From the NCBI GenBank assembly GCA_947359465.1, contig OX375877.1:70816698-70880697 (forward strand): a stretch of DNA of 64,000 nucleotides, given 5' to 3'. The notes beneath the pieces were generated by a model. That model did not search any database. It had not been told where the DNA came from and saw only the letters and a list, made by a program, of their open reading frames with translations. Within the stretch, counting starts at the first letter, position 1, and each line of letters opens with the position of its first letter. This DNA is from Metellina segmentata (taxonomy: Eukaryota > Arthropoda > Arachnida > Araneae > Tetragnathidae). The position numbers were made by a program, and so were the translations under genes. Below, in pieces: positions 11,976 to 38,419 of the stretch.

Positions 11976-12735
11976 TGCTTTTTATCTCCAATTTTGTTTG
12001 AAAATGTGTATAATCAGCCAGTGTGTGGGGAATATTGGTCTAAACATTGGATAATGCAGAAGGATGGAGATGCTAAGCAGTCAACTTGTTTTACCTCCTG
12101 TTTCAGAAAATTAATAGGTTGACATGCACTAACATGTGCAAGTAATTTTTCTCATGTGCTATAGTAGTATTAAAAGGAATTCCACCCTAAAATAACTACA
12201 TCGCAATACCAAGATTAAGGGTACTTTTCAGCCTCTTCCAAAAGCAATTCTGAGTGCGTGCCTGCAAAAGAGGAATATTGAATTTGACGTCAAAATCTCT
12301 TCCTATAAGTGTGAACCATTTCCAAAGCAAATTTAATCCCTCTGCTTTCGATTTAGTTGGTCTGTTTAAACAATCCGATGTATTAGGATGTACTCGCACG
12401 CAAGTAGGTAATTACTATAGCACGTTGGTTACTGGAGAGACAGGTGTTTGATCAGTGATTATAATCCTATCTCCAGAGTTTACATTAGGGACGACAACCA
12501 GGAGTGCCAGAACCTCTAGGATTGCTGCGAAGAAATGCATTGTGTTTGGTATGGTCTCATCATACTTGGATACTTTTCCAGTTTGATATCAAGTATGAAT
12601 TCCCAATTTTCGTAACTTATTTGAAATTTTTCTAAAATTTCAAAGAGAATCTACTCTCACTTGAATATTACTAACTTAACTTGAGTTTGTGCCAAATCAT
12701 AGCCTGATAGTTTGTGTTTTCCATAGCCTGATAAC

Positions 12736-13534
12736 TAGGGCAACTTTTTTGTTGCAGTAAAAATGAGAAAAGTTGCATTTATCATTCCCTAAAATTGCAT
12801 TTATGGAAATTAAGATGCATTTTTTTCTGATACACTAAATTCTAAAATAAATTATTCGTAAAGAATGAAAAAATAAAAAGATATTGAAAATTTTAGTCGT
12901 GTTCAACAGTGTTATAATACATACTGAAATACAGAAGAACGTTGAATGGCTGATCCTTGGCCAGTAATTTCTATAACATTGAAAAACTGCACCAGCCGCA
13001 GTCATATAATGTGCTGTATCGGATAGCAGAAGCGCAAAATCCTTTCGCTCAACATTCAGAGATTTTAAAACGTCATCTCAACATTTTGATGATCGACACT
13101 CATCTCGCAAACTCTGCAATCGATTACGCAAGTTGCCTCTGGATTATCCAGAGTGCCAACAAATGTGTTGAAGTACTTCCTGCCATTTATTTCACTTTCG
13201 TCTGTAAGGACGAACACCTTCTTTCCGTGAAGTTCTTGTTTGATCCTCCATATTTCAGAATTAGCAAGATCAGACACACATGATCAAAGGGTTGTTTCAA
13301 AGGGCAAAAAATGAAACAGTTATTTCATATTAATTTATTTTAAGCTAAATTTTAAAAAGTTGCAGGTGGTTGCATTTATGCAAAACGTTGCATTCATGCA
13401 GAAAGTTGCATTTATATTGCGGTTATAACTCGCTTACAACACACCACATGAAGGAGGAATTTTGGTTTTAGTACTTTACATGCAGCGTAGAACGTGTGAA
13501 AAAAAAGTTGCATTTTTCGCAAAAAGTTGCCCTA
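12736..13534 (-). mobile_element. Non-autonomous hAT element with perfect 8-bp TSD
   Basis: The ends are inverted repeats: TAGGGCAACTTTTTTG at the left, and the right end reads TAGGGCAACTTTTTGCG on the other strand. The flanks are identical 8-mers, ctgataac at 12728-12735 and 13535-13542, the hallmark of hAT insertion. The subterminal regions are rich in 'gttgcattta' motifs in both orientations, as expected for transposase-binding sites. The interior keeps transposase remnants on the minus strand (separate entry). At 799 bp it lacks most of a transposase and is an internal-deletion derivative. Confidence 0.85.
12945..13277 (-). pseudogene. hAT transposase remnant (first and second catalytic Asp region)
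   Basis: The frame from 13277 down reads through KKVFVLTDESEINGRKYFNT and TFVGTLDNPEATCVIDC, corresponding to the IW...DETTD..GR...N..VG.L block that carries the first catalytic Asp of CGGBP1-related hAT transposases. After a frame change, the stretch 13045-12945 reads ALLLSDTAHYMTAAGAVF, the region of the second Asp (..SDAA.YM..A..). The C-terminal dimerisation region is gone. It complements the N-terminal fragment at 5425-5790, which belongs to the same kind of transposase. Confidence 0.65.
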
Positions 13535-14229
13535 CTGATAACGTAACGAAAACATAACAACGATTTTAACCTAAGCACTTTTCATTTTGACATTGGTTTT
13601 TGTCTCTCTTGTCTACGCAGCCGGATTCAACTAAAAACGCGTTCACAGTAGGCCGTCTTGACAGTGTGCTCTTGTAATCATGGTTTAAAATAATGCACAC
13701 TAAGATATTCACTTTAATCACCTTCACATAAGAACGCTTGTTTTACTGGATTCAATAACGGTGCACTTAAGAATGTCAATAATTACTCGCAATGCAACAA
13801 CAAACGTTATTTCAATAATATACACCTTACAATACCATCAGTTTTCCTCTTCATCTTTTTGCTTTATTGGGTACATGTTTCTTGCTACATGTTTCATTCT
13901 TGCACAAGATCCTAATGCTCCCAAAGAAAGATTTTCAACTGGACAAAAAGTCACACATGCATTGCTATTTTTTCGTGGTTTCAATGTTTAATTTTACATT
14001 ATTTGAGCTAATTTTAATGTGATTTGACAGTATGATGCGCTTATCAATACATTTATTAAAATTATCTCTAAAACTAAAACGAGCCAATATATCATTCAAA
14101 ATTACCACTACCATACTTACCTTAAAATCACTCAAATGGTTATGACAAAAGAAAATGTGTTGACAAATGCTATCAACCACTTTATAGATACTCCCTTTTA
14201 CAGATGAACTCACTTTGTTTTGTATAGAA

Positions 14230-16450
14230 AAGGATGGCGAACCTATGACCTGCGGGTCAGACGCTGACCCATGCAGGCTTTTTAAATTACCCACGAATTG
14301 ATTTTTATGAACTTATCATTTCATCATGTACATAAAGAATTTTAATTATTTTTTGAACCCCTCTTTTAAAAAAATATGAAGAAAATACAAATGTTAATAA
14401 AGAACTTAAAAATGAAAAAAAAAATGCATAAAAGATTTTTGTAAAATGTTTTAGATTTATTTATTATACATAATGCTGTTTTAAGATTTATATGAAGGTT
14501 TTAGATAATGTAGCCACCACAAGTATATCCTTTTTGCTAAAAATAATGTTCTTTAGAACAATACCGCGCCATGTACAATATTTCTGTAGTTATTTTTTCA
14601 TTTTTGTTCTTATGTTTTTTGTTTCCAAACTTTTGTTAATAAAAGGTACAATACAATTAAATATCCAGTAATAGAATTAGAAAGGAATATTTTTGTTCGC
14701 AAGTACATAAAGACAAAAATTATTTAGAAATGTATTTAATTGCTTTAGATGAGAGTAACGATGTAAATGGTTATGCAAAATTAGCAGTTTTTGCTCGATA
14801 TAAAGCAGGTAATATGACGAAAGAAGAGCTAATAAAACTTATAACGCTGAAAGAGAAGTTTACTGGTCTTGATATGTTTAAAGAATTTGATATTGCATTT
14901 AAAGAAATGGATATTGACCTACAGAAAATTGTTTCTGCAACAACGGATGGTGCACCCAATATGGTGGAGGAAAATATTGGTTATTACAATACCTTAAACA
15001 AAATATTACGCATCCTCTGATTGAATTTCATTGTTTAATACACCAGCAAGTTCTATGTGAGAAGCAAGGTTTAGAAACATTTTCCAATGTAATGCCAGTT
15101 GTAATAAAAGTCATCAACTTTATAATCGCAAGAGGTCTTAATAAACGACAATTTGCACAATTATTAGAGGAAGTTGAGTGCCAGTATTAAGGGATTTCGA
15201 CATACAACAATGTTCGAAGGCTCAATACCGGTCAAGTTTTTAATCGGTTTGTCATTTTATTTGAAGAAATTAAGCTCTTTTTGAATGAAAAAAACAACAA
15301 TAATTTTGACAAACTTTCAAACATAGATTGGTTAAATGATTTTATGTTTCTGTGCGACATCACTCAGCATTTTAATGAAGTGAATAAAAACTTTAAGGAA
15401 ATAGACAAATTGTTTTAATGATGTTTATGAATATTAGGATATTTATGACAAAACCTGATACCTTTACTAGGGATTTGGAAATGAAAATCATGAAATATTT
15501 TCCTCAATTAAAAATTAAAAAAACATTTTCAAAACACAATAACAATGGAAAATGCGCTTGACGTTCAAGAAAATGCAATGAAAAAATATTTAATTTTTAT
15601 ACAGGAAATAAAACAAGCCTTCGAGTAGAGATTTAATCAATTTAAAAGTATGGAAAATACATTTCACTTTATTTTATATCCATTCAAAACGAAATTCGAA
15701 ACAATGGAGTTAAACGAACTTAAGTGGATAGGTACACACAAAAGCATAGTTTGGAAAAATATTTTGATAGCTTAATTTCCGAAGTAGAAGGGAAAATGTC
15801 TGAAAATAGTGCAAATTATAATTATCCCACACTAAAAATTGAAAAATATTATATTAAACGTTTGATTCTTTAACAAATAATTTTCTATCCATGAAGAAAC
15901 TAGCTAATGCTCATTTAACAATGTTTGGATGCACATATTCATGTGAAAAATTGTTTTCTTCGATGAATTTTGTAAAGTCTGCCAATAGAAAAAAACCCGG
16001 AAATGAATTGACTGCAAAATGAGTTAAACAAATGAATACTGAACATGAACCTAATATTAAGAAATTATCTGACAAAAAAACAACAACAGATTTCTCATAA
16101 AATATACTTTAACTTTATTGTACATACACATATTTGTAACTATATTATCTATTAAAATATAATATTTCATATGTATATCTTGTTTTCTTTTCCTTGTTCA
16201 TGAAAAACTGAGTGCAAGAGACGCTGAGCATGATTTCTCCCCTTTTATGTACATTTTTTATTCTTCACTTGCAAAAGTAAAAGTTGTAAAACAAAAAGGA
16301 ATCGTTCACTTTTTAAAGGATTAAAAAATTGAGAAAAAAAAAGTAGTTTTTTCCATGCTTCCTTCCCTCATTCCAAGTGACCCACGAGCGAGTACTAAAA
16401 AAATTATGAACAAAATTTGACCTACTTCTTAAAAAGGTTCGCCGTCCCTG
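14230..16450 (+). mobile_element. Decayed hAT element with TIRs and 8-bp TSD
   Basis: The left end reads AAGGATGGCGAACCT; the right end, read on the opposite strand, is CAGGGACGGCGAACCT, the usual terminus of ZBED/GTF2IRD2-type hATs. The flanks gtatagaa (14222-14229) and gcatagaa (16451-16458) match at 7 of 8 bases and are the likely target duplication. About 2.2 kb, close to the size of an autonomous element that has lost its N-terminal zinc-finger exon. The transposase remnant is described separately. Confidence 0.8.
14700..16090 (+). pseudogene. hAT transposase pseudogene (GTF2IRD2/ZBED-like)
   Basis: Fragments in successive frames follow the family order. 14730-15018 reads LDESNDVNGYAKLAVFARY then VSATTDGAPNMVEENIGYY (first and second catalytic Asp blocks). 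A frame change at about 15000 gives HPLIEFHCLIHQQVLCEKQG, VINFIIARGLNKRQFAQLLE and, after a stop, NTGQVFNRFVILFEEIKLFL, DWLNDFMFLCDITQHFNEVN. Near 15945 the C-terminal dimerisation block is present (CEKLFSSMNFVKSANRKKPG). There are several stops and frameshifts, and no BED finger was found. It cannot encode a working transposase. Confidence 0.8.
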
Positions 16451-16702
16451 GCATAGAACAACTATGTGTACGTAAGAGAGATGTGAATGTTTATGGTCAA
16501 GAATTCGAAACTCTTCCCAGACTTTTAAAAATGTTATCGTATTAATAACTCAGAGGTTGTAGGCGTTGTATAATTGAAATGACCCCACCCAACCCGCATA
16601 CTTTTACTTAGAACTGTATTCTGAAAATTCTGCTCTTTCCTTTAGAAAATTCAAAACGAAACTTTTCAGTCAGTATTGCAGAGCTTCTTTAAACAAACCA
16701 CC

Positions 16703-30721
<14,019 letters not shown>

Positions 30722-30799
30722 AAACTTTATTCATCTGTTGAATTGTTCTCTGACAAGAAGTATTGTACTTCAATAACTTTTCGTAAAGTTATTCCTGAA

Positions 30800-31140
30800 T
30801 TGTATGCAGTAGAATAAATTACATCATGATGGATAACAGAAATGCGGGTGCATAATAGTTTTTCTTTAATTATACGCATTTTGAGATTGAATGAAAATTC
30901 GACTGGAAAGCTTTTTCCCCAGTAGAGCTGAAACGTACTATGAAGTTAATAGAGTAAAAATGAAGAATAATAAATAATTCATTTATAAAATTGCTCTTTT
31001 AATGCAAAAACCATACCACCACGTTTCCTCTACAGTTCCAGGATAATCGAACGCAATTATCCAGTGTCATTTTTTTTAGTTGTTTGGACATAGGTAAACA
31101 ATATATTCAGTACTGACGTTTTTCGTATTAATTATTGTAC
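30800..31140 (+). other. 3' flank of the micro-exon gene
   Basis: Contains the AATAAA at 30813 and a second AATAA-rich site near 30968. No further exon recognised. Confidence 0.35.
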
Positions 31141-31149
31141 GTTGAAAGA

Positions 31150-31485
31150 TTATGGTAATGGTAATTTTTAGTTAACGTCGTACTAGAGCAACACAACGGG
31201 CTATAGACAACGCTCCGAAATCATTCCCCTAAGGGAAAGATTCGAGGACAACACTACGTAATTTTGAACCACGTTCAGATGACGAGGCAACACCTGAGTT
31301 GGCACCCCACTCTCTAAACCTCCACACCAATCCAACGTAATGAATTTAGGTCACGACAGATTTAATGTGCACCAGCCGTCTCTACGCCATACGCCTACAA
31401 ACATCCATGCACTGACCCGGATTCGAATCAGGAAATTTCCGGTCTAGAGGGTAACACCGTAATCACCAAACCGGTTGGTCGTGTA
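31150..31485 (-). repeat. tRNA-derived SINE, reverse orientation
   Basis: A good copy. Read on the minus strand it has a head with 'aaccggtttggtgattacgg' and the B box in 'cctgattcgaatccgggtca', the body with 'cagatttaatgtgcaccag' reversed, 'gggtgccaactcaggtgttg', 'caaaattacgtagtgttgtc', 'tctttcccttaggggaatga', and a tail 'gttaactaaaaattaccatt'. Confidence 0.75.
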
Positions 31486-32431
31486 CATTGAAAAAACAGA
31501 AATATCGAGAAAAATGAAGTGGAAGACAGTTCCTATAGATTGTGCCGTGTTTTGGTTACAGATTGCATTGTTTACGTAAGATATTTCCTGCAGTCACTTT
31601 ATAGCTTGGTAAACAAATGTTTATCCTGGTTTGCTTATAATTTCCTGTCCCACCTGAAGAAGGGGAAAATTGTACTCATATCAAGATAAGAGTCTATGTG
31701 TACAGGGTCTATATGTACAGTAAGAGATCATTTCTACGAGTATCTATGTCGAAGGTACTTACCTCATGAACATATAATAGTAATCGATTTTAAAATTTGT
31801 TTTAGGTAATGAATGTAATTACACATTGTCGTTCAACAAAACTAATATCACAATTTTAGGCAAGTCTACAGTGCATTTTCAAGGTATGGTCTCTGAATAA
31901 AACACCACTTACAATAAACGATACCGAAAGAATTATCTTTATCGTTGCGACAAGCACACATTTACTGAGATTCGTAAATACATTGTATTGTCAAACGGAT
32001 TCATAAAAATAACATATGAATGCAAGCGACCGTGTAGGATCAAGTTTACTAGCGTTGTGTATATCAGATTAACATGTTAGCATGATATCAGGATTAGCCT
32101 TTAGATTTAAAGTTGTGATAGCAAGTAGCTGCACTTTTGGATATGAACATGTGATACAGCTCATGAATGACACTAATGATCTAACACAATGAAGTCTTAG
32201 GAATATTAGCTCTGAAGGAGCTTTTTGGTTTCATCATGGAAATAAAAATGTAAAAAATTAATAAATTGAATGGTTGGGGTTTTCACATTCTAATTCATTT
32301 ATCACATAAAATATCATTTTCGTGTGAACACACAGTTGAACAATAAAGAGATCTAAGAACGAAGTTTTATTGATGTGTATGCAATGTATAAAGTATTTTT
32401 TATTTTGACGTAAAAACTGGATTTTTTTTTG

Positions 32432-32485
32432 TTGGTTTTATGGTTTTAGTGCCAGATATGGCCAATCTGCACCAATCATTTTTTA
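32432..32485 (+). repeat. Dispersed repeat of the 2765 family
   Basis: 'ttggttttatggttttagtg' then 'ccagatatggccaatctgca' matches the 2765 and 11310 copies in order. Confidence 0.4.
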
Positions 32486-32774
32486 TTTTGAGAGGTAAAA
32501 TTAAATAAATTCTGAGTTCACACTTTTCCCCGAAATGTCAAATATGTTTTAAATTAATAATGAATCAAAAGTTTTGAGATAAAATCTATCTTCCAAAATG
32601 CAGTAGACTTCAAAAAGTCCGCGAAAAAAAATGTGGGCAAAGGTGGCTTGCACTTTAAAAAAAACTCGAATTAACTAGGAGGTTAATGAACGAAGAACGC
32701 TTCGTAAGATAGTTTGAAATACTTGTACCTGTTAGTGTTATTATTATGGACAATCAACGTACTATTAATTTAAA

Positions 32775-33414
32775 CTAGGGGGCCCGCCCCCTGCTCGCTA
32801 ACGCTCGCCAACCCCAAGAGGATTGCTTCACTGAGCGAATATATGCTCGCTTCGCTCGCATCAATGAAGACATGTGTCCTAGCAGAAGGAATTGTTTACA
32901 AAATATGATGTGTTCCAAAAATATATTTTTTAAATCTAAATTTGTTTTGCTGTTTTTCAGAAAAGAAATATACTTGTACATATGAAATCAGAATTCAAAT
33001 TAAAACTTTGAGCAAATTTTCACTCGAAATGTGAGCGTTGATTTGGAAATTAAATACCCAGCATGTTGTTTGTGTGTACATTTACCCCTGCACTCGAGCC
33101 ACCCAAGCTTTTTCATTGAGTTTGTTGTCGAAAGTTGTAGTGCAAGCGTCTCGTTGAACTATAATTGTTGGTCCTGAAAAGGACCTTTTTTTAAATGGCC
33201 CTGAAAAGATCCTCCGCTTTCTTTGATTTCTATTATTGACTGCAACAGCTCGACTAAAATTCATTTTTTTTCCAATAAAATTTCATCCGATAACGCTATA
33301 AATTGAATTGAAGCGCGAGGCCTCGTGGTAAACAAACAATCGTATAATGTGGCCAAAACGCGATAACAAATAACGTCTTTTTTGCGTGCCGCGAAAGAGA
33401 ATTATATATATAGA
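32775..33414 (-). mobile_element. Non-autonomous Helitron, copy 2
   Basis: On the minus strand it starts TCTATATATATAATTCTCTT at 33414 and ends ...GGGGGCGGGCCCCCTAG at 32775. The flanking bases on that strand are A before and T after. 640 bp, same internal order as copy 1, including the 'gtggcacgcaaaaaagacg'-like 5' region (cggcacgc here) and the 3' palindromes. No coding frame. Confidence 0.8.
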
Positions 33415-33849
33415 TTGGATGAAATTATTATTCGGTCGTGAATATGGCCTCCTTTCAAAACGGGTTAAATAGTAAAAGTATAGATTGGACTTCGGATTGT
33501 TGCAATTAAAACATGTATGCAAGATGGCTAGTGAATCCTTTAGATTTGAAGCTGTGACGGGAAGTAAATCTTAACGTTGGGGTATAACTTTTGGGAAGTA
33601 ACTTATGAATCGTACTGATAGTTTAACACAGGTATATCGAAGGAGCTTACATTAGGAGCTCTTAGGAAAAGCAGAGCTGCATTGAACCACCACCCTTTCA
33701 TTCCCTAGAATAAAACGACTAAAAGAGTTTTCCAGCTTCAATAAAATTCTGTTTTTAAATACCATGTGCCAAATGTCTTTAGATTTAAAAAAATTCATAC
33801 AAATCGGAAAAGTGAAAACACCAAAGTGTGGTTTGCACAAAGGGGGAAG

Positions 33850-34900
33850 GATTTGTTTGTGGTGCAAAAACTTTTATTAATATTTTTATTAATATCTATA
33901 AGAATTATTTTGTGCGGTTGTCGGATTGAATCAATTCAATAGAGATTGGAAAAGTAATCGGAATAATTTATTCTCTTTTACATCGAAATAAACATGATTT
34001 AAGTGTCCACACAACAATTCTAATATTTTTAAAAATTTCATAAATGCACACTTTAAACATAAATACATACGTATGGTACATACATACTTTTAATCGCTAT
34101 ATCTGAGATTCTTGAGATATTTTCTGTGAAGTTAAATCTAAGTGGTAATCGTGCTTTTGACACGATTTTCCTGTACTTGTACAGATTCTGAACATGAAGT
34201 CAGTTGGCATGGTTTCTACTACGATAACACCACTTCGCCAATCAAAATTCCAAAGAATGTATTCAGAATTGGTACAGGATTGTTAATTAGTTAATATCAA
34301 TTAGATTAGACGCTAAACGTCGCCGAAACGGTGATAAGCCTCCATAGGTATCGAGTTAGAGCATTTGGGGAGCGGAAGTAAAATATTTGCTTTCCGTATG
34401 ATTTGTTTGTTTGCACTGAAAATCTCTTTCGAAATTGCTTTTCAATGACGAGCGATAAATGAAATATAAAAGTCTACCTACCACATTTGTCATGCTTATG
34501 AATGAAATGGCTATGATTACATCAATTCTTTATTAAAAATTACCAACTGAGGAATCCAACGTGACAAATTAAAGTTCGATGTTTGATCAGCAACCACCGG
34601 AAAACGAGGATTGTACATCCATTTACCCAATACGAAACACGTACAGGATGCATGTTCTACCACTGAAAGACTAATACCATCCACAGCTGTGAAATATCAG
34701 CAAACTGAACATATTGAAGAAAAAGATAAGCAAACTGAGCATTTCTATAAAGCACACCATAAAAACGTGCGACTAACGTGTTGATAACATCGACCTTCGT
34801 ATAAAATAGACAGAGTTTGCTGCTTTCTGTCATTTCTTGCGGTCTCTTGGTTTGAAGATCTGTCATGTGGTTGTGGGGAGAAGCACGAATCCTAAATTAT
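33850..34900. other. No gene recognised (33850-34900)
   Basis: AT-rich with short open frames on both strands only. No splice-flanked exon or domain seen. Confidence 0.35.
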
Positions 34901-34909
34901 TGATTGATT

Positions 34910-35180
34910 GAAGTGATTATCCACCGTGATCAAAAGCACTAGTCTGAGATTGGATAGCCAATCGGCCAAGTCGAAGAGTAAGCCCACGTAAATTACCATT
35001 CAGAGATCTTACTACAGTGACTCCGCTCATTTGCTCCGTCTATTTCATTAAAAAATAAATGGTATAAAGTAGTTACGTGATTTCTCTGTGAAAAAGTAAC
35101 TTGGTTAGCCGACTTGGCATTTTATAGCCTCGTCTGGCGATATAACATTTAATGACTGGGTAGATATAAGAATGTGCATA
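34910..35180 (+). repeat. Composite dispersed repeat
   Basis: The first half (34915-35050) matches 11065-11210 and the second half (35055-35180) matches 26223-26350. The two blocks adjoin here but stand alone elsewhere, so this may be closest to the full element. Confidence 0.5.
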
Positions 35181-35199
35181 CGGATGAATATTTCTTGCG

Positions 35200-36925
35200 T
35201 TTGGACCATTAAATCATCAATAATTTATCCTAACTTTAATTATTAAATTTATTTAAATAGATCGCGGATGCTTGTTATACTGTATAAAATGTTTTTCAAA
35301 TTACAAATTGTTATGAAATTAGAGGCTTTAAAAGGAAATGTAGGAATAGAATCGGTCCCTATACTTTAAGTTTTTCATAATGTTCATTATAATTTTTCAT
35401 AAGATTCATTATAGGTTGTTTATTTAAGAAGGGTATAAGGATGAGAAAACAATATCAAGTGTGCTTCTATGTTATACATAAAGAAAAACAGGTATTCCAT
35501 CTAAAATTTTATATAGGGTAAATATGGATCAAGTAAATTGAAAAATGATACGTTTTGTCAGAACCAGTTTCAATTAACATTTTCGTACAATTCTTATGCA
35601 TAAAGTTTCTGAAAAATAGTGAAAGTATAGTGACAAAATATAAAACATTAGCTATAGGGCTTCTAAGTAAGTACTTTTAAAAAGTAGAACGAGAGAAAAA
35701 AGGGCACCCATTTAACATACATTTATAAATTTTTAAAACCTCATATACTTGAGGTTTTTTGCTAAACTTTTTATTCATGTTTAAAAAGTATGGAAATAAG
35801 TTAAACGCTTGTTTACCTAAATTTGAAATTTATCAAAGGAAAAAGGCTCATTACCATTCTAAGTTGATGTGTTTAAGGTTTTATGATAAAGTTCTATATA
35901 ACTTTTAATGTTAAATAAGTATTCCTTGCAATTCAGTACTTTAATTAATGCAAAAGGCTAATCATTCATAGTCAGTTCTTGTAAACTTTATTTACTGTCA
36001 CATCCATATTATCTAACCATATTCTGTATACGTGAAACTTTGGCATATATGTATTAAGTACATCACATCTAAAATATAAAAAAATACATTACATAAATTA
36101 CTGAATTAATTTCAATACAAAATTTCTAGTTTCAGTTTTCTTCCTATAAATTTCGCCTTTTTCCATCTACTGAAAAATTAACAGAACAAAATTAAAGTTC
36201 TAAATTCATGTAAGCTGAAAATAATTTTATACAGTTTTAAGCATCTTATTAGGTAGATGCAAAGTTCCTTTTTGTATAACATAATTATTTTGAATCTCAA
36301 GAAGAAATGCTCTTAAAATGTTTAATAACTAGTTTTTTCAATGCAAGAGTATGAAGTACAGATTTTATGGAAATGTGTTTTTATGGAAAAGTAAGTTTTT
36401 GTGTATGCATACAATATTACCATGTATTTAAATTTATTTATTATGCTATATTTTTTAGAGGGAAGAGTTAAATACTGCTGTCTTTTGCCAGAAAGATATC
36501 AAAGGTTATTCGCTTGGTGTTTTCATTTCGCTGTGAATGAGTTTTTATCGTGGTCATTCTAATCTCGCGATTTAAATAAACACTATCAAAGACAAAATTG
36601 AAATTGCTCGAAATTACCTAAATTTATACAATTTGTCCCAAAGTTACAAAAATGTAATAAAAACACTCATGATTTGCAATTGGAAAATAATTAATTGTTA
36701 AGGTTTGTTTTTTATGTACTATTTGACCCTCTTCATTATATAAAGCCAAATAAGGAGGATAAAAAAAATGTTTGGAATTTACAACTGTGCTAATTGTGAA
36801 GAATTAGGGACAAAGAAGGCAAATTTCGTTCCCTATTTTTATCCTATTTCAGTAATACGTTACATTACAATATTCTCTTTTCGTTGGACACTCACTAAGT
36901 TATATGTAAAAGAGTAAATACTTTA
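35200..36925. other. No gene recognised (35200-36925)
   Basis: Very AT-rich and without open frames of note on either strand, repeats or exon-like segments. Confidence 0.45.
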
Positions 36926-36930
36926 AAATA

Positions 36931-38416
36931 CACTCATGTCCATAAATTAAGGATAGTTCAAAATCACACGGAAATAAAACTCTAAAGTAAAAATTTCACC
37001 TGTAGAATTATCGCACACATCTTCAAGAATAATATCCAAATTACAGGAAGCCAACATTTGATGCCGATAGTATATCACAATGACGAGAGTGTAAGAGAGG
37101 TGTATATAAGGAATGGTAGCAAAGAAGTAAAATTATTCACAAGCGTTTTGTAAGCCGCTCAGTGCCACAACCGAATAGTTATGGCACAGAGGACGCATGT
37201 CGATGATTTTTTACGTGGTAGAATCATCGGCCGCATGGAATGTGTGCGTACTCAGACGGTAGTTTCAGTGGATCTTGGAATCGCCCAAAGTGTCGTCTCT
37301 AGGCTTTGGCAACGATTCCAAAATGATGGAAATGTTAGTAGACATTACAGTACAGGTCTCCCCCGAGTTACAACGCCGAATGACGACTGGTATTTGGCAA
37401 AAAGAAGCAGACGGAGCACAGCATCCGACCTTTCTCGTCAGCTATCTTCAGCCACGGGTACGATAGTCTCAAGGTAAATCGTTTACAGACGTTTGGGACA
37501 TGTTGGTCTATATGCTAGCAGGCCTGTCAGATGTGCTCCGTTCACGGCAACTCACTGTCGCCATCGGTTAGCCTAGAATAGAGAACAAGCAATGTGGACA
37601 TCGTCACAGTGGACTTGTGTGATGTTTTCCGACGAGTTCAGGTTTAGCTTGCAGACTGATTTACGGCGGACGTTCATATGGAAAACGCCAGGTACCCGCT
37701 ACCACCAAGACAACATCATTGAACGACACCGTTACAGTGGTGCAGAAATGCTTGTTTGGGGCGGAATTATACTGGGCTCCAGAACATATCTACATGTTCA
37801 AATCAGAACCATGAGAGGCCAAATTTATCCGGATATCATTCTGGAACTTGTTTAGGGGTTCCTTGGACACAGAATTTGAGGTTTTGGATGACAAAGCCCG
37901 TCTTCACCGTGCAAACATTGTAAACGAATACCTTGAATATGAGGATATAACTCGTATGGAATGGCCACTATTTTCAACTGACTTGAATCCGATAGAGCAT
38001 GTGTGGGATATGCTTTTCCGATGAGTTGCAGCCCGTCAACCACCTCCTACATGTGTACCGGAATTTCAGAGAGCATTGCTTGCTGAGTGGAATGATCTTC
38101 CCCAAGATCAGCTTGATAATTTGATCCTCAGCATGCCTAGGCCTTGTACGGACTGTATTTCATCGTCTGGGAGACATACAATGTATTAACCATCATACCA
38201 ACCATGTCATGTTAAGTTTTTGTAAGGTCGATATTTTTTGTAATTGCTCCAGTGAGCAAAAATCGTAGTTTTTATGAATGGTATCATACAAACACAATAT
38301 TTTTTGTTCTTTACCTTTTGTTTAATAAAAAGGCTTTATGAATAAGTCACGTTTGTTTTGTTTCTGAACCTTTATTTGCTTTATTTATTTTTATCCTTTA
38401 TTTATGGACATGAGTG
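36931..38416 (+). mobile_element. Tc1-like element with TIRs and TA duplication
   Basis: The left end is CACTCATGTCCATAAATTAA; the right end, read in reverse, is CACTCATGTCCATAAATAAA. TA dinucleotides flank it at 36929-36930 and 38417-38418. 1486 bp, full-length for the group. The transposase inside is interrupted (separate entry), so the copy is inactive although its ends look usable. Confidence 0.9.
37181..38190 (+). pseudogene. Tc1-like transposase pseudogene
   Basis: The start codon and N-terminal paired helix-turn-helix are intact (MAQRTHVDDFLRGRIIGRME; SVDLGIAQSVVSRLWQRFQN) to about codon 98. There the frame breaks at 37476 and resumes around 37592 in another frame: CVMFSDEFRFSLQTDLRRTF with the first catalytic Asp (usual SDESRF) and MLVWGGIILGSRTYLHV. 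After a stop at 37853 the sequence continues with RLHRANIVNEYLEYEDITR, the position of the second Asp (DNARPH in intact copies; here DDKARLH), and STDLNPIEHVWDML with the third acidic residue. A stop follows before the C-terminal AARQPPPTCVPEFQ block. Confidence 0.85.
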
Positions 38417-38419
38417 TAG

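Noticed and set aside
12196..12451. Overlapping open frames on both strands at 12196-12451
   Set aside because: Neither shows a domain or exon borders; treated as chance.
13761..13991. Open frame containing DPNAPKE, resembling the start of an HMG box, preceded by a hydrophobic stretch (FCFIGYMFLATCFILA)
   Set aside because: No further HMG-box residues follow, the frame starts at GTG and has no usable donor in the needed phase. Judged a chance match, and not used as a signal-peptide exon for the micro-exon gene.
36000..36900. Possible origin or scaffold-attachment region because of extreme AT content
   Set aside because: AT-richness alone is uninformative in this genome, and no further motif supports it.
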